A stretch of DNA of 64,000 nucleotides from Microbacterium sp. MF43 (GCF_012847295.1 NZ_JABBDY010000002.1:186001-250000); one strand, 5' to 3'; shown: positions 9,175-19,423, numbered from the stretch's first letter. Numbers and translations: made by a program. Notes: a model not told the origin generated them from the sequence alone.

Positions 9175-9477
9175 CTAGCGATCGTTGATCCGCTCGGCGG
9201 CCCGCAGCCCGGCGGCTGACAGCTGCCATGAGCCATCCGCGTCTCCTACTAACAATCCTTCTCGGACCATCTTCGCCCTCTCGTAGCTCGCCCGGTTCCG
9301 CCACTTGGTCTCGAACGGTCGTGACCGAGGAGTGCTGAGGTCGTCAGAAGTCCAATAGCGACCCCACCTGTGATCGAGTTGGTCGAGAACTGAGCCTCGC
9401 GAGCGACGTTGGGCCGGTGAGTCGCGCAGGACCAGCAGAATCATCTCGCGAAGCCGTGGCTGGGGCGTGAGCGCCAT
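9175..9477 (-). CDS. Small winged-helix protein, Mrr N-terminal-like
   Basis: 100 residues. The pattern of an N-terminal helix ending in LREMILLVLRDS, a central basic region with aromatic residues (KWRNRASYERAKMVREGLL) and a C-terminal DGSWQLSAAGLRAAE resembles the winged-helix N-terminal domain of Mrr-type restriction proteins, which recognise DNA. Here it is a stand-alone protein 11 bases downstream of a nuclease-like gene. A ribosome binding site AGGAG lies upstream. The pair may form a split recognition/cleavage system; that is inference. Confidence 0.6.
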   Translation of the reverse strand: MALTPQPRLREMILLVLRDSPAQRRSRGSVLDQLDHRWGRYWTSDDLSTPRSRPFETKWRNRASYERAKMVREGLLVGDADGSWQLSAAGLRAAERINDR

Positions 9478-9488
9478 CGCGCATCTCC

Positions 9489-10076
9489 TCAGCTCTTGGG
9501 CGCCGGGCTCAACGAGCCGGTCGCGTCGAGAACTTTCAAGGTGGCAAGCACGGCGCTGTCACGGTATTGCTTCGATTTGGCTGCTGTGCGCACGGTCTTG
9601 ACGACAGTGCTTGCGTCGAACACCGAGACCGGGCCGCCCCCGATTACCTGCCCCGCTGCCCACGTCCGAATAGCTGCCTCGCTTGCGGCGGTCGAGAACC
9701 GTCCAGCGTAGAGGCGCATCTCAATTTGGCCAAGGTCGTATCCGAATCGCTCGGCGGCGCCTTCGACGACGCTCTCGCGGACGTCGGGCTGGTTCAGAAG
9801 CGCATACCATTTCGAGTAGGTCGGATCATTGCCAATCACGTGATCGGCCACTACACCACGGGAGCCGAAAAACGATTTCACGGTCGCAAGGACGAGCTTG
9901 TCTCGGCGAGCACCGACGAGGTCAACTTCGAACCCATGGGTCTGGTACTCGTCGTACGCCTGTTTGCGGGTCTTGCGGCGCACGTTGAACTTGAGCGCGC
10001 CCGATACAACGAGTCCTTCGGACTCCATCGCGAGCGCCACGAACTGTTCGAATGCTTCCATGGCTGTCGTCGTCAT
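9489..10076 (-). CDS. PD-(D/E)xK nuclease-like protein
   Basis: 195 residues from the ATG at 10076; longer in-frame starts exist upstream but add no recognisable sequence. The N-terminal half suggests a restriction-endonuclease fold: a conserved Glu helix (MEAFEQFVALAM), then GFEVDLVG with the acidic position, then VLATVKSFFGSRG where TVK would be a degenerate ExK. The C-terminal half is helical with no match I know. It forms a two-gene unit with the winged-helix protein and is divergent from the res gene. Nuclease activity is uncertain because the canonical acidic residue before the lysine is absent. Confidence 0.5.
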   Translation of the reverse strand: MTTTAMEAFEQFVALAMESEGLVVSGALKFNVRRKTRKQAYDEYQTHGFEVDLVGARRDKLVLATVKSFFGSRGVVADHVIGNDPTYSKWYALLNQPDVRESVVEGAAERFGYDLGQIEMRLYAGRFSTAASEAAIRTWAAGQVIGGGPVSVFDASTVVKTVRTAAKSKQYRDSAVLATLKVLDATGSLSPAPKS

Positions 10077-10218
10077 TCTAGTTGGAAACTCGGGTTTCAG
10101 AGCGGATGCTTGAGTTGATCGGAGCGGCAGTCCTCCCATCCCGCTAGAGTGCACAATCGGGGGATCGACGTGTTGGCGAATCCCCGCGAGCATGACGGAT
10201 GCAAGGGGAGCAACAAGG

Positions 10219-13200
10219 GTGACGACGCAAGGCTCGTTGGAGAACCCGATAATCAATTCGCCCTACGACGAACCTGGAAAGCACTGGGTGGTGGGCGAAA
10301 ACGGGCCTACCGGCGAGATCGCGGAGTTCCGCCGACCGAGCGAGTTTTTCGTCCCCGTGCCGAAGGTGCGCAAGCGCTCCGCGAAGGCCACACCGACTCA
10401 GCCGCAGTTCGAGCAGCTTGAACTAGAACTGAACGCGACCGACGAGAAGGTCGAGCGCAACGACTTCGTCGACCAGCTCCGCGCGGAAGTCCGACACTGG
10501 CGGCAGTTCGGCTACCAGCGAGTCACTCCGATCTCGCGCAAACTCCTGGAGCACTGGGCGGACGAGAAGCGTGAGAACCGCATCCTCTTCGCCCAGCGCG
10601 AGGCTGCCGAGACCGCAATCTTCCTTGCCGAGGTCGTGGGGCGCCGCGACTACGTGCCCAGCCGCGGCGGCCAGGCGACGGCGTGGCTGGACACGATCCG
10701 CTCGGCGAATGCGGAGCACAACGCGAACCTGCCCCGCATCGCACTGAAGATGGCGACCGGCTCGGGCAAGACGATCGTCATGGCGATGCTCATCGCGTGG
10801 CAAACGCTTAATAAGACCGCAAGCCCGCACGACGCCCGATTCGCGAAGAAGTTCCTCGTCGTCACACCCGGCATCACGATCCGTGATCGCCTCAAGGTGC
10901 TGCAGCCCGGCGACGAGGAGAACTACTACGACCTGCGTGGTCTCGTTCCCGCCGACCTGCGTGGGCAGCTCGGACAGGCCGAGATCCAAATCGTCAATTA
11001 CCACCAATTCATGCCCCGCGACGCCAAGGAGATTAAGGGCGTCAACGCAAACACCCGCAAGCTCCTCCTCGCAGGCAAGGCTTCTGCCGAGGATCCTTTC
11101 CGTGAGACGCCGCAGGCAGTAGTCTCCCGCGTGCTGCGCGGGTTCAGTAAAAGCAAGGGCGACATCGTCGTGCTCAACGATGAGGCCCATCACTGCTACC
11201 AGCCGCGTGACCTGGGGGCGAAGCTCGACGCCGATAGTAAGGACGCGAACGAAGACGCCCGGGTCTGGTTCAAGGGGCTCGTCGACATCCGCAAGCATGC
11301 GGGAATCAAGCAGATCTATGACCTCTCTGCGACCCCGTTCTACCTCACCGGATCGGGCTGGGCCGAAGGACTGATCTTCCCGTGGACGGTCAGCGACTTC
11401 TCCCTCATGGACGCGATCGAGTCCGGAATCGTAAAGATTCCTCGGCTCCCCGTCGATGACGACGCAGCGCACAAGCAGGTGACCTACCTGCACCTCTACG
11501 ACCAGATCAAGGACGATCCGCACTGGCCACGCACCGCCAAGTCTGCGCCGGCCAACCCGGCCGAGTGGGTGATGCCGGCGGCGCTCGAGGGTGCGCTACT
11601 CAGCCTCTACAAGAGCTACAAGGCGGCTTTCGCTGAGTGGGAAGCCACGCTCCGCGACCATGGCGAACCGCCGCCGGTGATGATCGTAGTTTCGCCCAAC
11701 ACTCTGGTCTCCCGCCTGATCTTCGACTGGATCGCCGGCTACGAAGTCGAGCAAGACGGCGCGGCCGTGCACGCGAATGGCAAGCTGCCTCTGTTCAGCA
11801 ATGTCGTCAACGGCGAGCCGTTGGCCCGACCGCGCACAATCGTCGTCGATTCGAAGCAGCTCGAGTCGGATGCACCGCTCAAGGGAGACTTCAAGGATGC
11901 CGCGGCCGACGAGATCGAGGCCTTCAAGAAGCAGTACCGGGTCGACAATCCGGGCGCGGACACCGACAAGCTCACTGACAAGGATCTTCTTCGCGAGGTG
12001 ATGAACACCGTCGGCAAGAAGGGAAAGCTCGGCGAGCAGGTCCGGTGCGTCGTGAGCGTCGCCATGCTCACCGAGGGCTGGGACGCCAACACGGTCACCC
12101 ACATCCTGGGTATCCGTGCGTTCGGGTCGCAACTCTTGTGCGAGCAGGTCGTCGGTCGCGGGTTGCGCCGTCGGTCATACGCTCCCGACGAAGAGAGCGA
12201 CCTCTTCGCGCCCGAATATTCCAACGTCTATGGCATCCCGTTCGCCTTCATCCCATCCGACAAGGCGGTACCCCCGCCCAAACCTCCGCAGCTCGCGACG
12301 CGCGTGCGTGCGATCGAAGAGCGCGATCACCTGCGCATCGACTTCCCGGTTCTCAGCGGCTACCGCGTCGAGATTCCTGACGCGAAGCTCATCTTCGATC
12401 GCGACAACGCGGACACGTTGCGAATCGACGGAAACACCGTCCCCAGCTGGGTCGAGACCGCTGGCATCGTCGGGCAGAAGGAGCGCATCGAGGGGATCGC
12501 GGAGGTGCGCGAGCAGGCGCTGTCGTTCCAGATCGCCGAGCGCATTCTGCGGACATACTTCATGTCGCAGGGCGACCGCCGGCCGTGGCTATTCCCGCAG
12601 CTCGTCACCATCACGAGGGAATGGCTGCGCGACTGCGTGCGCGTAGACCCGGGCTACTCGCTCGGCTACCTCACCCTCGCTGAGCCACAGCAACTCGCCG
12701 CTGCCACGATCTATAACGCGATCACGCGCCTCGAGTCGGAGGACGCGCGACGGCCCCGTCTGCGCCCGATCCTGCGCGCATTCGATCCAACGGGCACGAC
12801 CGCATCGGTGCACTTCGACACGCGCAAGAAGGTGATCGAAACCGAGTTCAGCCACGTTAGCCACGTGACGCTCGACGGCAAGGACGGCAACGAATGGGAG
12901 AAGCGCGTGGCCCGCGTGTGCGAGGAGCTTGCTGCCAAGGGCATCATTCTGAGCTACGTGAAGAACGACCAGCTCGGCTTCTCGATCCCCTACGTCCATC
13001 TTGCTCGCACGCACGAGTACTGGCCGGATTTTCTGCTCCGCCTCCCAACGGACGACGACGGCCTAGAGCGCACCCTGATCGTTGAGGTATCCGGGTCGCA
13101 CAAGAGTCCCGGGCCAACGAAGGAGAAAGCCCGCACCGCGCGCGACAGCTGGTGCGTCGCAGTCAATAACCACGGAGGGTTTGGCAGGTGGGGCTACATC

Positions 13201-13362
13201 GAGATGCACCAGCATGAAGTCGCCAACGCCGACACGGTGCTTCCTCGTGCCATCCACGATCTCATCGCGGGCACGCCGATCATCGGCGACCCCGATCTTC
13301 TTGACGACAACGTGCTCGCGGAGCGGCAGCCCGCGCACCAGGAGGAAAAGCATGGCGCGTAG
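10219..13362 (+). CDS. Type III-like restriction subunit (DEAD/DEAH helicase-nuclease, BPTD_3080-like)
   Basis: 1047 residues. An N-terminal motif GSLENPIINSPYDEP is characteristic of this family. SF2 helicase motifs are visible: Walker A MATGSGKT (about 177), DEAH box NDEAHHC (about 320), LSATPF (about 369) and motif VI VVGRGLRRR. The C-terminal region with IVEVSGSHKS is the probable nuclease domain. Start chosen at GTG 10219, eight bases after AAGGGGAG; an ATG at 10192 is the alternative. The 3' end overlaps the methyltransferase gene by 11 bases. Predicted to translocate along and cut unmethylated DNA with that partner. Confidence 0.87.
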   Translation: MTTQGSLENPIINSPYDEPGKHWVVGENGPTGEIAEFRRPSEFFVPVPKVRKRSAKATPTQPQFEQLELELNATDEKVERNDFVDQLRAEVRHWRQFGYQRVTPISRKLLEHWADEKRENRILFAQREAAETAIFLAEVVGRRDYVPSRGGQATAWLDTIRSANAEHNANLPRIALKMATGSGKTIVMAMLIAWQTLNKTASPHDARFAKKFLVVTPGITIRDRLKVLQPGDEENYYDLRGLVPADLRGQLGQAEIQIVNYHQFMPRDAKEIKGVNANTRKLLLAGKASAEDPFRETPQAVVSRVLRGFSKSKGDIVVLNDEAHHCYQPRDLGAKLDADSKDANEDARVWFKGLVDIRKHAGIKQIYDLSATPFYLTGSGWAEGLIFPWTVSDFSLMDAIESGIVKIPRLPVDDDAAHKQVTYLHLYDQIKDDPHWPRTAKSAPANPAEWVMPAALEGALLSLYKSYKAAFAEWEATLRDHGEPPPVMIVVSPNTLVSRLIFDWIAGYEVEQDGAAVHANGKLPLFSNVVNGEPLARPRTIVVDSKQLESDAPLKGDFKDAAADEIEAFKKQYRVDNPGADTDKLTDKDLLREVMNTVGKKGKLGEQVRCVVSVAMLTEGWDANTVTHILGIRAFGSQLLCEQVVGRGLRRRSYAPDEESDLFAPEYSNVYGIPFAFIPSDKAVPPPKPPQLATRVRAIEERDHLRIDFPVLSGYRVEIPDAKLIFDRDNADTLRIDGNTVPSWVETAGIVGQKERIEGIAEVREQALSFQIAERILRTYFMSQGDRRPWLFPQLVTITREWLRDCVRVDPGYSLGYLTLAEPQQLAAATIYNAITRLESEDARRPRLRPILRAFDPTGTTASVHFDTRKKVIETEFSHVSHVTLDGKDGNEWEKRVARVCEELAAKGIILSYVKNDQLGFSIPYVHLARTHEYWPDFLLRLPTDDDGLERTLIVEVSGSHKSPGPTKEKARTARDSWCVAVNNHGGFGRWGYIEMHQHEVANADTVLPRAIHDLIAGTPIIGDPDLLDDNVLAERQPAHQEEKHGA

Positions 13363-16042
13363 CAGCACCCCGAAGGGTCCGACACCGGTCGAGTCGATCC
13401 GCCACGAAGACAAGCGGACGAACATACCGACGGCCGATGCCGCGGGCACCTTCTTCGACGAGCCGAACTCCGGCCTGCCTCCACTGCTGTATCCCCGCGA
13501 CCCGAGCCTCGACCCGCAGCTCGTGTGGCGCGGCAAAGATGCCCAGGATCGCGAGGATCTCGTCGTCGATGCGCCGCCGATCTACATCCAAGAGAAGATC
13601 GATCCCCGTGTGCTCGTCGAAAACCTGCGCAAGACCGCGGCCGCGGGTCAGGTCGAGCCCGAGCTGACTCTCTTCGATCACTTCGATGATCTGCCCGAGA
13701 TAGACGCAGTCGAGTTCTACCAGCACGACATGAACTGGAAGAACCGCATGATCCTCGGTGACTCGCTGCAGGTAATGGGCTCCCTCGCCGAGCGTGAGCA
13801 GCTGCGCGGCAAGGTGCAGATGATCTACATCGACCCTCCTTACGGGATCAAGTTTGGGTCGAACTGGCAGGTCTCGGCACGTAAGCGCGACGTCAAGGAC
13901 GGCAAGCTCGAGGATGCCGCGCGCGAGGCCGAGCAGATCAAGGCGTTCCGCGACACGTGGGAGCTGGGAATCCACTCATACCTGTCGTACCTACGTGATC
14001 GGCTCGTGGTCGCGCGCGATCTCCTGACCGAGTCAGGTTCAGTTTTTCTGCAGATCGGTGACGAAAATGTCCATCTGGTGCGCAGTCTTATGGACGAGGT
14101 CTTCGGCGCCGAGAACTACGTTTCGCAGATCATCTTTCGAAAGAAGCTGATGCCGCTCGGAGCCAAGACTCTAGAGCGCATGCATGACCACATCCTGTGG
14201 TTCGCGAAATCCCTAGATGACCTCAAATATCGCCAGGCATATGTACCGACAACCCCGGATCGCAATGGTCGGTGGACGGGTGTCGAACTGGCCGATGGCA
14301 CAAGGCGCCGGCTAACTACCGAAGAGCGGCAGGACCCTGCGTCGGTGAGCACCGACGTACGGCTCTTCGGAACCATCTCCCAGTGGGCTCCCTCATACTC
14401 CGACACAACAGTGTTCGAGTTCGAGTTCGAAGACAAGCTCTACCGACCCGCAGCTGGGCAGTCGTGGGTCACTACCGAACCGAAGATGCGCGCGCTGGCG
14501 AGCATTGGTCGGCTGTTTGTCGAGGGGGATTCCCCTCGATTCGTATCATTCCACGACGATTTTCCCTTCCGGAAGTTGACGAACCCCTGGCACGACACGG
14601 CTCCGGCCGGAGAGGCCACCTACGTTGTCCAAACGAACCCGGAAGTCATAAAGCGCTGCATGCTGATGGCCACTGATCCTGGAGATCTCGTTCTTGATCC
14701 GACTTGCGGGTCTGGCACGACGAGCTTCGTGGCGGAACAATGGGGTCGCCGCTGGATTACCGTCGACACGTCTCGCGTTGCGCTCGCGCTGGCGCGGCAA
14801 CGCCTCATGGGCGGCAGGTACCCCTATTACCTCCTCTCCGACAGTGCAGTGGGCCGCGCGAAGGAGGCCGCGCTATCGGGCACGGCGATTGATCCTTCGA
14901 CGGCTGGCGGCGACATCCGCCACGGGTTCGTGTATGAGCGTGTGCAACACGTCACGCTCAAATCGATCGTGAACAACCCTGACATTCGCGAGGGCATGAC
15001 GCGCGCCGAGATCGACGTCGCGATCAAGCGGCACGCGGAATTCGAAGTGCTCTACGACAAGCCCTATGAGGACAAGTCAAAGGTGCGCGTGTCGGGCCCA
15101 TTCACTGTCGAGAGTCTCTCGCCGCACCGCTCACTCTCGTTCGACGAGATCGACAAGACCGAGCCGGCGAGCGAGCGCGCGGCCGACGAAGACGCGGACA
15201 CCGCAAACTTCGAGCAGTCGATACTCGACAACCTGCAGCGCGCCGGCATCCAGAACGGGCGCAAGACCGAGCGCATCCAGTTCGCTTCGCTCGGTGGCTA
15301 CGCCGGAAGTTACGTCCAGGCGATCGGTGAGCGTCGCCATGACGACGAAGACACCGCGCCGAGCCACGTCGCTATCGCAATCGGTCCGCAGTACGGCACC
15401 GTGAGCCCGGGCTTCATCAAGGCGGCAGCGAAGGAGGCGATCGCCGATAAGGACGTCGATCTGCTCTGCGTGCTCGGATTCGCGTTCGATCCGCAGGCGA
15501 CTGGTGTCACCGAGGCCGACGGCGTCACGATCGTCGCCGACGAGGGCTTTGCACAGGTGGAGGGCGAACGCACGCTCGGACGCATCCGCGTGCTGCTCGT
15601 GCGTATGAACGCCGACCTTCTGATGGGCGAAGAGCTCAAGAAGACAGGGGCGGGCAATCTCTTCACCGTCTTCGGCGAGCCCGACATCGACGTGGTCCCG
15701 CTCGACGACGATCAGTTCCGAGTCGACCTGCGTGGCGTGGACGTCTACGACCCGACGACGAGTGAAGTACGCAGCGCCGGCACCGATCGCATCGCGCTGT
15801 GGATGATCGACACCGACTACAACGAGGAGTCGTTCTTCGTGCGCCACTGCTACTTCACGGGCGGCAATGACCCCTACAAGAAGCTGAAGACTGCCCTGAA
15901 GTCCGACATCGACGCCGACGCGTGGGCAGCTCTCTACCGCGATAGCTCGCTTCCGTTCCCGCGCCCATCGACTGGCCGCATCGCTGTTAAGGTCATCAAC
16001 GATTACGGCGATGAGGTCATGAAGATCATCGACATTCCGTGA
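13352..16042 (+). CDS. Type III-like DNA adenine/cytosine-N4 methyltransferase
   Basis: 896 residues. The catalytic motif IV IDPPYGIKFG (about 158-167) precedes the AdoMet motif DPTCGSGTTS (about 448-457), the beta-class order typical of type III Mod subunits. The long C-terminal third (about 500-896) has no motif I recognise and may handle target recognition or subunit contact. The start has a strong ribosome binding site (AGGAGG, six bases) and overlaps the res gene, so the pair is translationally coupled. It would protect host DNA by base methylation. Confidence 0.92.
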   Translation: MARSSTPKGPTPVESIRHEDKRTNIPTADAAGTFFDEPNSGLPPLLYPRDPSLDPQLVWRGKDAQDREDLVVDAPPIYIQEKIDPRVLVENLRKTAAAGQVEPELTLFDHFDDLPEIDAVEFYQHDMNWKNRMILGDSLQVMGSLAEREQLRGKVQMIYIDPPYGIKFGSNWQVSARKRDVKDGKLEDAAREAEQIKAFRDTWELGIHSYLSYLRDRLVVARDLLTESGSVFLQIGDENVHLVRSLMDEVFGAENYVSQIIFRKKLMPLGAKTLERMHDHILWFAKSLDDLKYRQAYVPTTPDRNGRWTGVELADGTRRRLTTEERQDPASVSTDVRLFGTISQWAPSYSDTTVFEFEFEDKLYRPAAGQSWVTTEPKMRALASIGRLFVEGDSPRFVSFHDDFPFRKLTNPWHDTAPAGEATYVVQTNPEVIKRCMLMATDPGDLVLDPTCGSGTTSFVAEQWGRRWITVDTSRVALALARQRLMGGRYPYYLLSDSAVGRAKEAALSGTAIDPSTAGGDIRHGFVYERVQHVTLKSIVNNPDIREGMTRAEIDVAIKRHAEFEVLYDKPYEDKSKVRVSGPFTVESLSPHRSLSFDEIDKTEPASERAADEDADTANFEQSILDNLQRAGIQNGRKTERIQFASLGGYAGSYVQAIGERRHDDEDTAPSHVAIAIGPQYGTVSPGFIKAAAKEAIADKDVDLLCVLGFAFDPQATGVTEADGVTIVADEGFAQVEGERTLGRIRVLLVRMNADLLMGEELKKTGAGNLFTVFGEPDIDVVPLDDDQFRVDLRGVDVYDPTTSEVRSAGTDRIALWMIDTDYNEESFFVRHCYFTGGNDPYKKLKTALKSDIDADAWAALYRDSSLPFPRPSTGRIAVKVINDYGDEVMKIIDIP

Positions 16043-16509
16043 TGGAGTCGACGCCTCCTAACTGGACTGACATCGCCTCAGTCGTGATCGGTGCACTGAC
16101 CTTCCTCACGATCGGAGTCGCGGCGATTCAATTGATCTTCCACAGCCGACAGATGCACCGCGAGTTCGAGTCGCTGTACGTGTCGCGTTACTGGGAGCTG
16201 ATGGATCGGCGTTCCGAGAGCTTTGCGGTCGATCGCGTTCCGACCGCTGCCGATCGTCCCGTGATGCGTGCTTACCTTCAGCTTTGTGAAGACGAGGTAG
16301 ATCTCCGGGGACTCGGTCGAGTAACAGATAGCACGTGGAAGTTCTGGGCGCTAGCAATCGTCGATCAATGCGCAGCCGACGGTTACCGGGATGAGCTTCG
16401 CGCGGCTAGCGACGATGAGTATCCGAATGTCAGACGTCTCATCGAGACTCGAGGTGAGGGAGATCCTCTTGACGCCTCGTGGGGATGGCGCATGAGGCAC
16501 GGGCTCTGA
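16042..16509 (+). CDS. Small single-span membrane protein in the RM operon
   Basis: 155 residues. One membrane segment near the N-terminus (about residues 10-33, IASVVIGALTFLTIGVAAIQ), then a soluble domain with conserved-looking tryptophans (YWELMD, TWKFWALAIVDQ, SWGWRM). Its ATG shares one base with the methyltransferase stop (TGATG), so it is coupled to it. Function unknown. The SRQMHREFESLYVSRYWELMD segment resembles small membrane proteins seen beside defence genes, but I cannot name a family. Confidence 0.65.
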   Translation: MESTPPNWTDIASVVIGALTFLTIGVAAIQLIFHSRQMHREFESLYVSRYWELMDRRSESFAVDRVPTAADRPVMRAYLQLCEDEVDLRGLGRVTDSTWKFWALAIVDQCAADGYRDELRAASDDEYPNVRRLIETRGEGDPLDASWGWRMRHGL

Positions 16510-16651
16510 ACGGATCGGGAGACTGCGTGGGAGCGCTCAGCCCGCTGGCACCCGGAGCGAGCCGCCGCGGGCGGAATCGTTGCGAGGTGTACACCGGGCG
16601 GCTCATGTGCTTCGGGCGGCATGTCGAGAACTGGAAGCGAAGGCAAAATCG

Positions 16652-19423
16652 ATGACGACATACACTCCTTCGCAGCGAGACGCGATCGCGGAGATCGATC
16701 GTCCGCTGCAGCTAGTCGCCTGTGCTGGTTCCGGAAAGACGCAGGTCATCTCACAGCGCATCTCGCACATCCTCGCTCAGCCGGGGGTTGAGCCACGCAA
16801 CATCATCGCCTTTACGTTCACAGATAAGGCTGCCGCTGAACTCAAGGAGCGCATCCATGCGATTGTCGAGGCAGAGCACGGCGAGCTACAGGGCATGGCG
16901 GAAATGTTCATCGGCACGATGCACGCCTACTGCCTAAACCTTCTACAGACGTATGTGCCTGAGTCCTTTAAGTTCGGCGTCCTGACCGAGATTACGCAGA
17001 GGCTGCTCGTCGATCGGAACAGCCGTGAGTCCGGGCTAACGACGTGCCCCACGATGTCGGCCGGGACGCCCGTGCTCAAGCGCTACACCAACTCAAAGCT
17101 CTACCTTCAGGTGCTCTCGATCCTGCAGGAGGACGAGATCGACTTTGACCTCGTGCCAGACGGTGTCAACGCGAGTCTGCATTCCTACCTGCACATGATC
17201 GCCAAGCGCAACTACTTCGACTACACGACGATGATCGCCACCGCGGTCGCGATGCTCCAGATCGACGAGAGCGACGAGCTCGACGCATCCGAGCGTGCCC
17301 TACTCGATCACATCCGCGACGACATCCGCTTCGTCGTTGTCGACGAGTATCAGGACGTCAACCCCCTGCAGGAAAAGCTCGTGGCCGGCCTCGTGCGGTT
17401 CGGCGCGAACATCTGTGTGGTCGGCGACGACGACCAGACCATTTACCAGTGGCGCGGCAGTGAGGTGCAGCACATCCTCGAGTTTGCGGATCGCTACGAT
17501 GACGTGCGCACGATCCAGTTGGTCGACAACTTTCGTTCATCCAAGGGCATCGTCGCACTCGGTCGGAGCGTCGCAGATCGTATTCCGGACGAGGAGCGGC
17601 TAGTCAAGCAGATGGAGTATGCGTCGCATCAACAGTGGGAACGCGGCGACATGCTTGCGCTTACTCTTAAAGATCTCGAGGCCGAAGCCGCGTGGATCGC
17701 GGACCGCATCGCTGCGTTGCAGGGGATGCCGTTCACGGATGAACCCGATTCGGATCCTCGCGGGCTCTCATGGTCGGATTGCGCGGTGCTGTTCCGAACG
17801 GTGAAAGACGCCGGGCCGCTCGTCGAGGAGCTGCGACGCCGCGGCGTCCCTTACCTGATCAAGGGACTCGCCCGGCTCTTCGACGCACCGGAAGTGGTCG
17901 CGCTCGTCGCGCTCTTCCGATACATGGTCGGTGAAATCGACGGCGGCGAGCTGCGGGGTCTGTGGGAAGAAGCAAATCTCGTGCCCTTCGCCGACCGTTT
18001 TCCTGCCGTGCTGCAGTCGCTCGACAGTGCTCGCCGCTTTGACAGCGGTGAGCGCTGGGGTACGTACAACATTCAGCGCCTCTACCTCGAAGTGCTAGAG
18101 CAGCTCGGGCTGCGCGAAGACACCATTCCCGGCGGCGCAGCCCGAGCCGAGCTGGTGATGTATCAACTCGGCAAGTTCTCTCAGGTGATCTCGGACTTCG
18201 AGACGATCTACTTCGCTTCCTCTCCTCAGAACAAGTACGACTCCTTCGTCGGATTCCTTCGCTACAACGCCCCCAGCTACTACGAGGAGGCCGACGAGGA
18301 TGCCGGCTACGCCACGCCGGATGCGGTGACGATCTCGACTGTTCATCGCGCGAAGGGAATGCAATGGCCGGCAGTGTTCGTGCCGTGCGTCCGCCGCAAT
18401 CGGTTCCCAGCCGCGGGGATCGGCGGTCTCGGCATCTTCCACGTCATCCCGCTCGAGGCCGTGCCGCACGGTCAGCGGTACAAGGGCGGCGAACTTGAAG
18501 AGACGCGCCTTTTCTACGTCGCTGTGACGCGTGCAAAGAAGTACCTCTACGTCACCTTTGCGCCAGGCAACGGAAAGCGGGATGCGAATCCGTCGGATTT
18601 CTTCGTTCATACGACCAAGGCGACGTGGGTCTCAACTCGAGATGAAGGCCTGCCAGACGTGCCTCGACTCGAACCCAGGCCGAAGCTCGAGACACCTGCC
18701 GTGACTATCTCGTTCTCTGAGCTCAAGTACCTGTTCGAGTGCCCATACCAGTTCAAGCTCCGCTTCATGTACGGATTCAACCCACCCATTCACGAGGCGC
18801 TCGGGTATGGGAAAGGGCTCCACGACGCGCTCGCTGAGATGCACAAGCGTGCGATCTCGGGAGACGTGCCGGCGCGCGCGGAAGCACAAGAACTCGTCGA
18901 GCGACACCTGCACACGCCGTACGCGTACCCAGCGCTCCGTGCGCAACTGGAGAAGGCCGCGGTTGAGTCGCTCGAGCGATACTTCGACCTCCACGGCGAC
19001 GATCTGACACGCACGATCCACTCGGAAAAGCAGATCGAAGTGGTCGTTACCCCGGGAGTCACGGTCAACGGACGTATTGACCTGGTGAAGCGGCTGGAGA
19101 CGGACGAAGTCTCGATCGTCGACTTCAAGTCGACCAACAGAGCGCAAGAGGAGGATGTCACGCGCGATCAGCTGCACGTCTATGCGCTCGGATATCGCGA
19201 CCTCACAGGAGAGTCAGCCGATCTTGTCGAGGTGCTCAACCTGGATGCGGAGGCGAAGAATTCTCGCGAGACCGTGGACGCCGCGCTTCTGGGCGGCATA
19301 CGGGCTCGGATCGCCGGCGTCGCCGATGACATTCGGAACAGTCGCTTCGCGTGCACACACGATCACACCGCCGAGAAGGGATTCGATGATCTCGCCTGGC
19401 TGCTCGAGGGCGGCAAAGCCTGA
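16652..19423 (+). CDS. UvrD/PcrA-type helicase fused to a RecB-like nuclease
   Basis: 923 residues. SF1A helicase motifs are complete: Walker A ACAGSGKT (about 23-30), Walker B VVVDEYQDVNPLQ, motif III GDDDQTIYQWRG, motif V STVHRAKGMQW and motif VI YVAVTRAKKY. The C-terminal ~200 residues are a PD-(D/E)xK domain: SFSELKYLFECPYQFKL, GRIDLV (about 806), IVDFKST (about 822) and QLHVYALGY, the Cas4/RecB pattern including a cysteine. Likely a DNA end-processing helicase-nuclease. It follows the type III-like system on the same strand, suggesting a joint role in DNA restriction. Confidence 0.9.
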   Translation: MTTYTPSQRDAIAEIDRPLQLVACAGSGKTQVISQRISHILAQPGVEPRNIIAFTFTDKAAAELKERIHAIVEAEHGELQGMAEMFIGTMHAYCLNLLQTYVPESFKFGVLTEITQRLLVDRNSRESGLTTCPTMSAGTPVLKRYTNSKLYLQVLSILQEDEIDFDLVPDGVNASLHSYLHMIAKRNYFDYTTMIATAVAMLQIDESDELDASERALLDHIRDDIRFVVVDEYQDVNPLQEKLVAGLVRFGANICVVGDDDQTIYQWRGSEVQHILEFADRYDDVRTIQLVDNFRSSKGIVALGRSVADRIPDEERLVKQMEYASHQQWERGDMLALTLKDLEAEAAWIADRIAALQGMPFTDEPDSDPRGLSWSDCAVLFRTVKDAGPLVEELRRRGVPYLIKGLARLFDAPEVVALVALFRYMVGEIDGGELRGLWEEANLVPFADRFPAVLQSLDSARRFDSGERWGTYNIQRLYLEVLEQLGLREDTIPGGAARAELVMYQLGKFSQVISDFETIYFASSPQNKYDSFVGFLRYNAPSYYEEADEDAGYATPDAVTISTVHRAKGMQWPAVFVPCVRRNRFPAAGIGGLGIFHVIPLEAVPHGQRYKGGELEETRLFYVAVTRAKKYLYVTFAPGNGKRDANPSDFFVHTTKATWVSTRDEGLPDVPRLEPRPKLETPAVTISFSELKYLFECPYQFKLRFMYGFNPPIHEALGYGKGLHDALAEMHKRAISGDVPARAEAQELVERHLHTPYAYPALRAQLEKAAVESLERYFDLHGDDLTRTIHSEKQIEVVVTPGVTVNGRIDLVKRLETDEVSIVDFKSTNRAQEEDVTRDQLHVYALGYRDLTGESADLVEVLNLDAEAKNSRETVDAALLGGIRARIAGVADDIRNSRFACTHDHTAEKGFDDLAWLLEGGKA

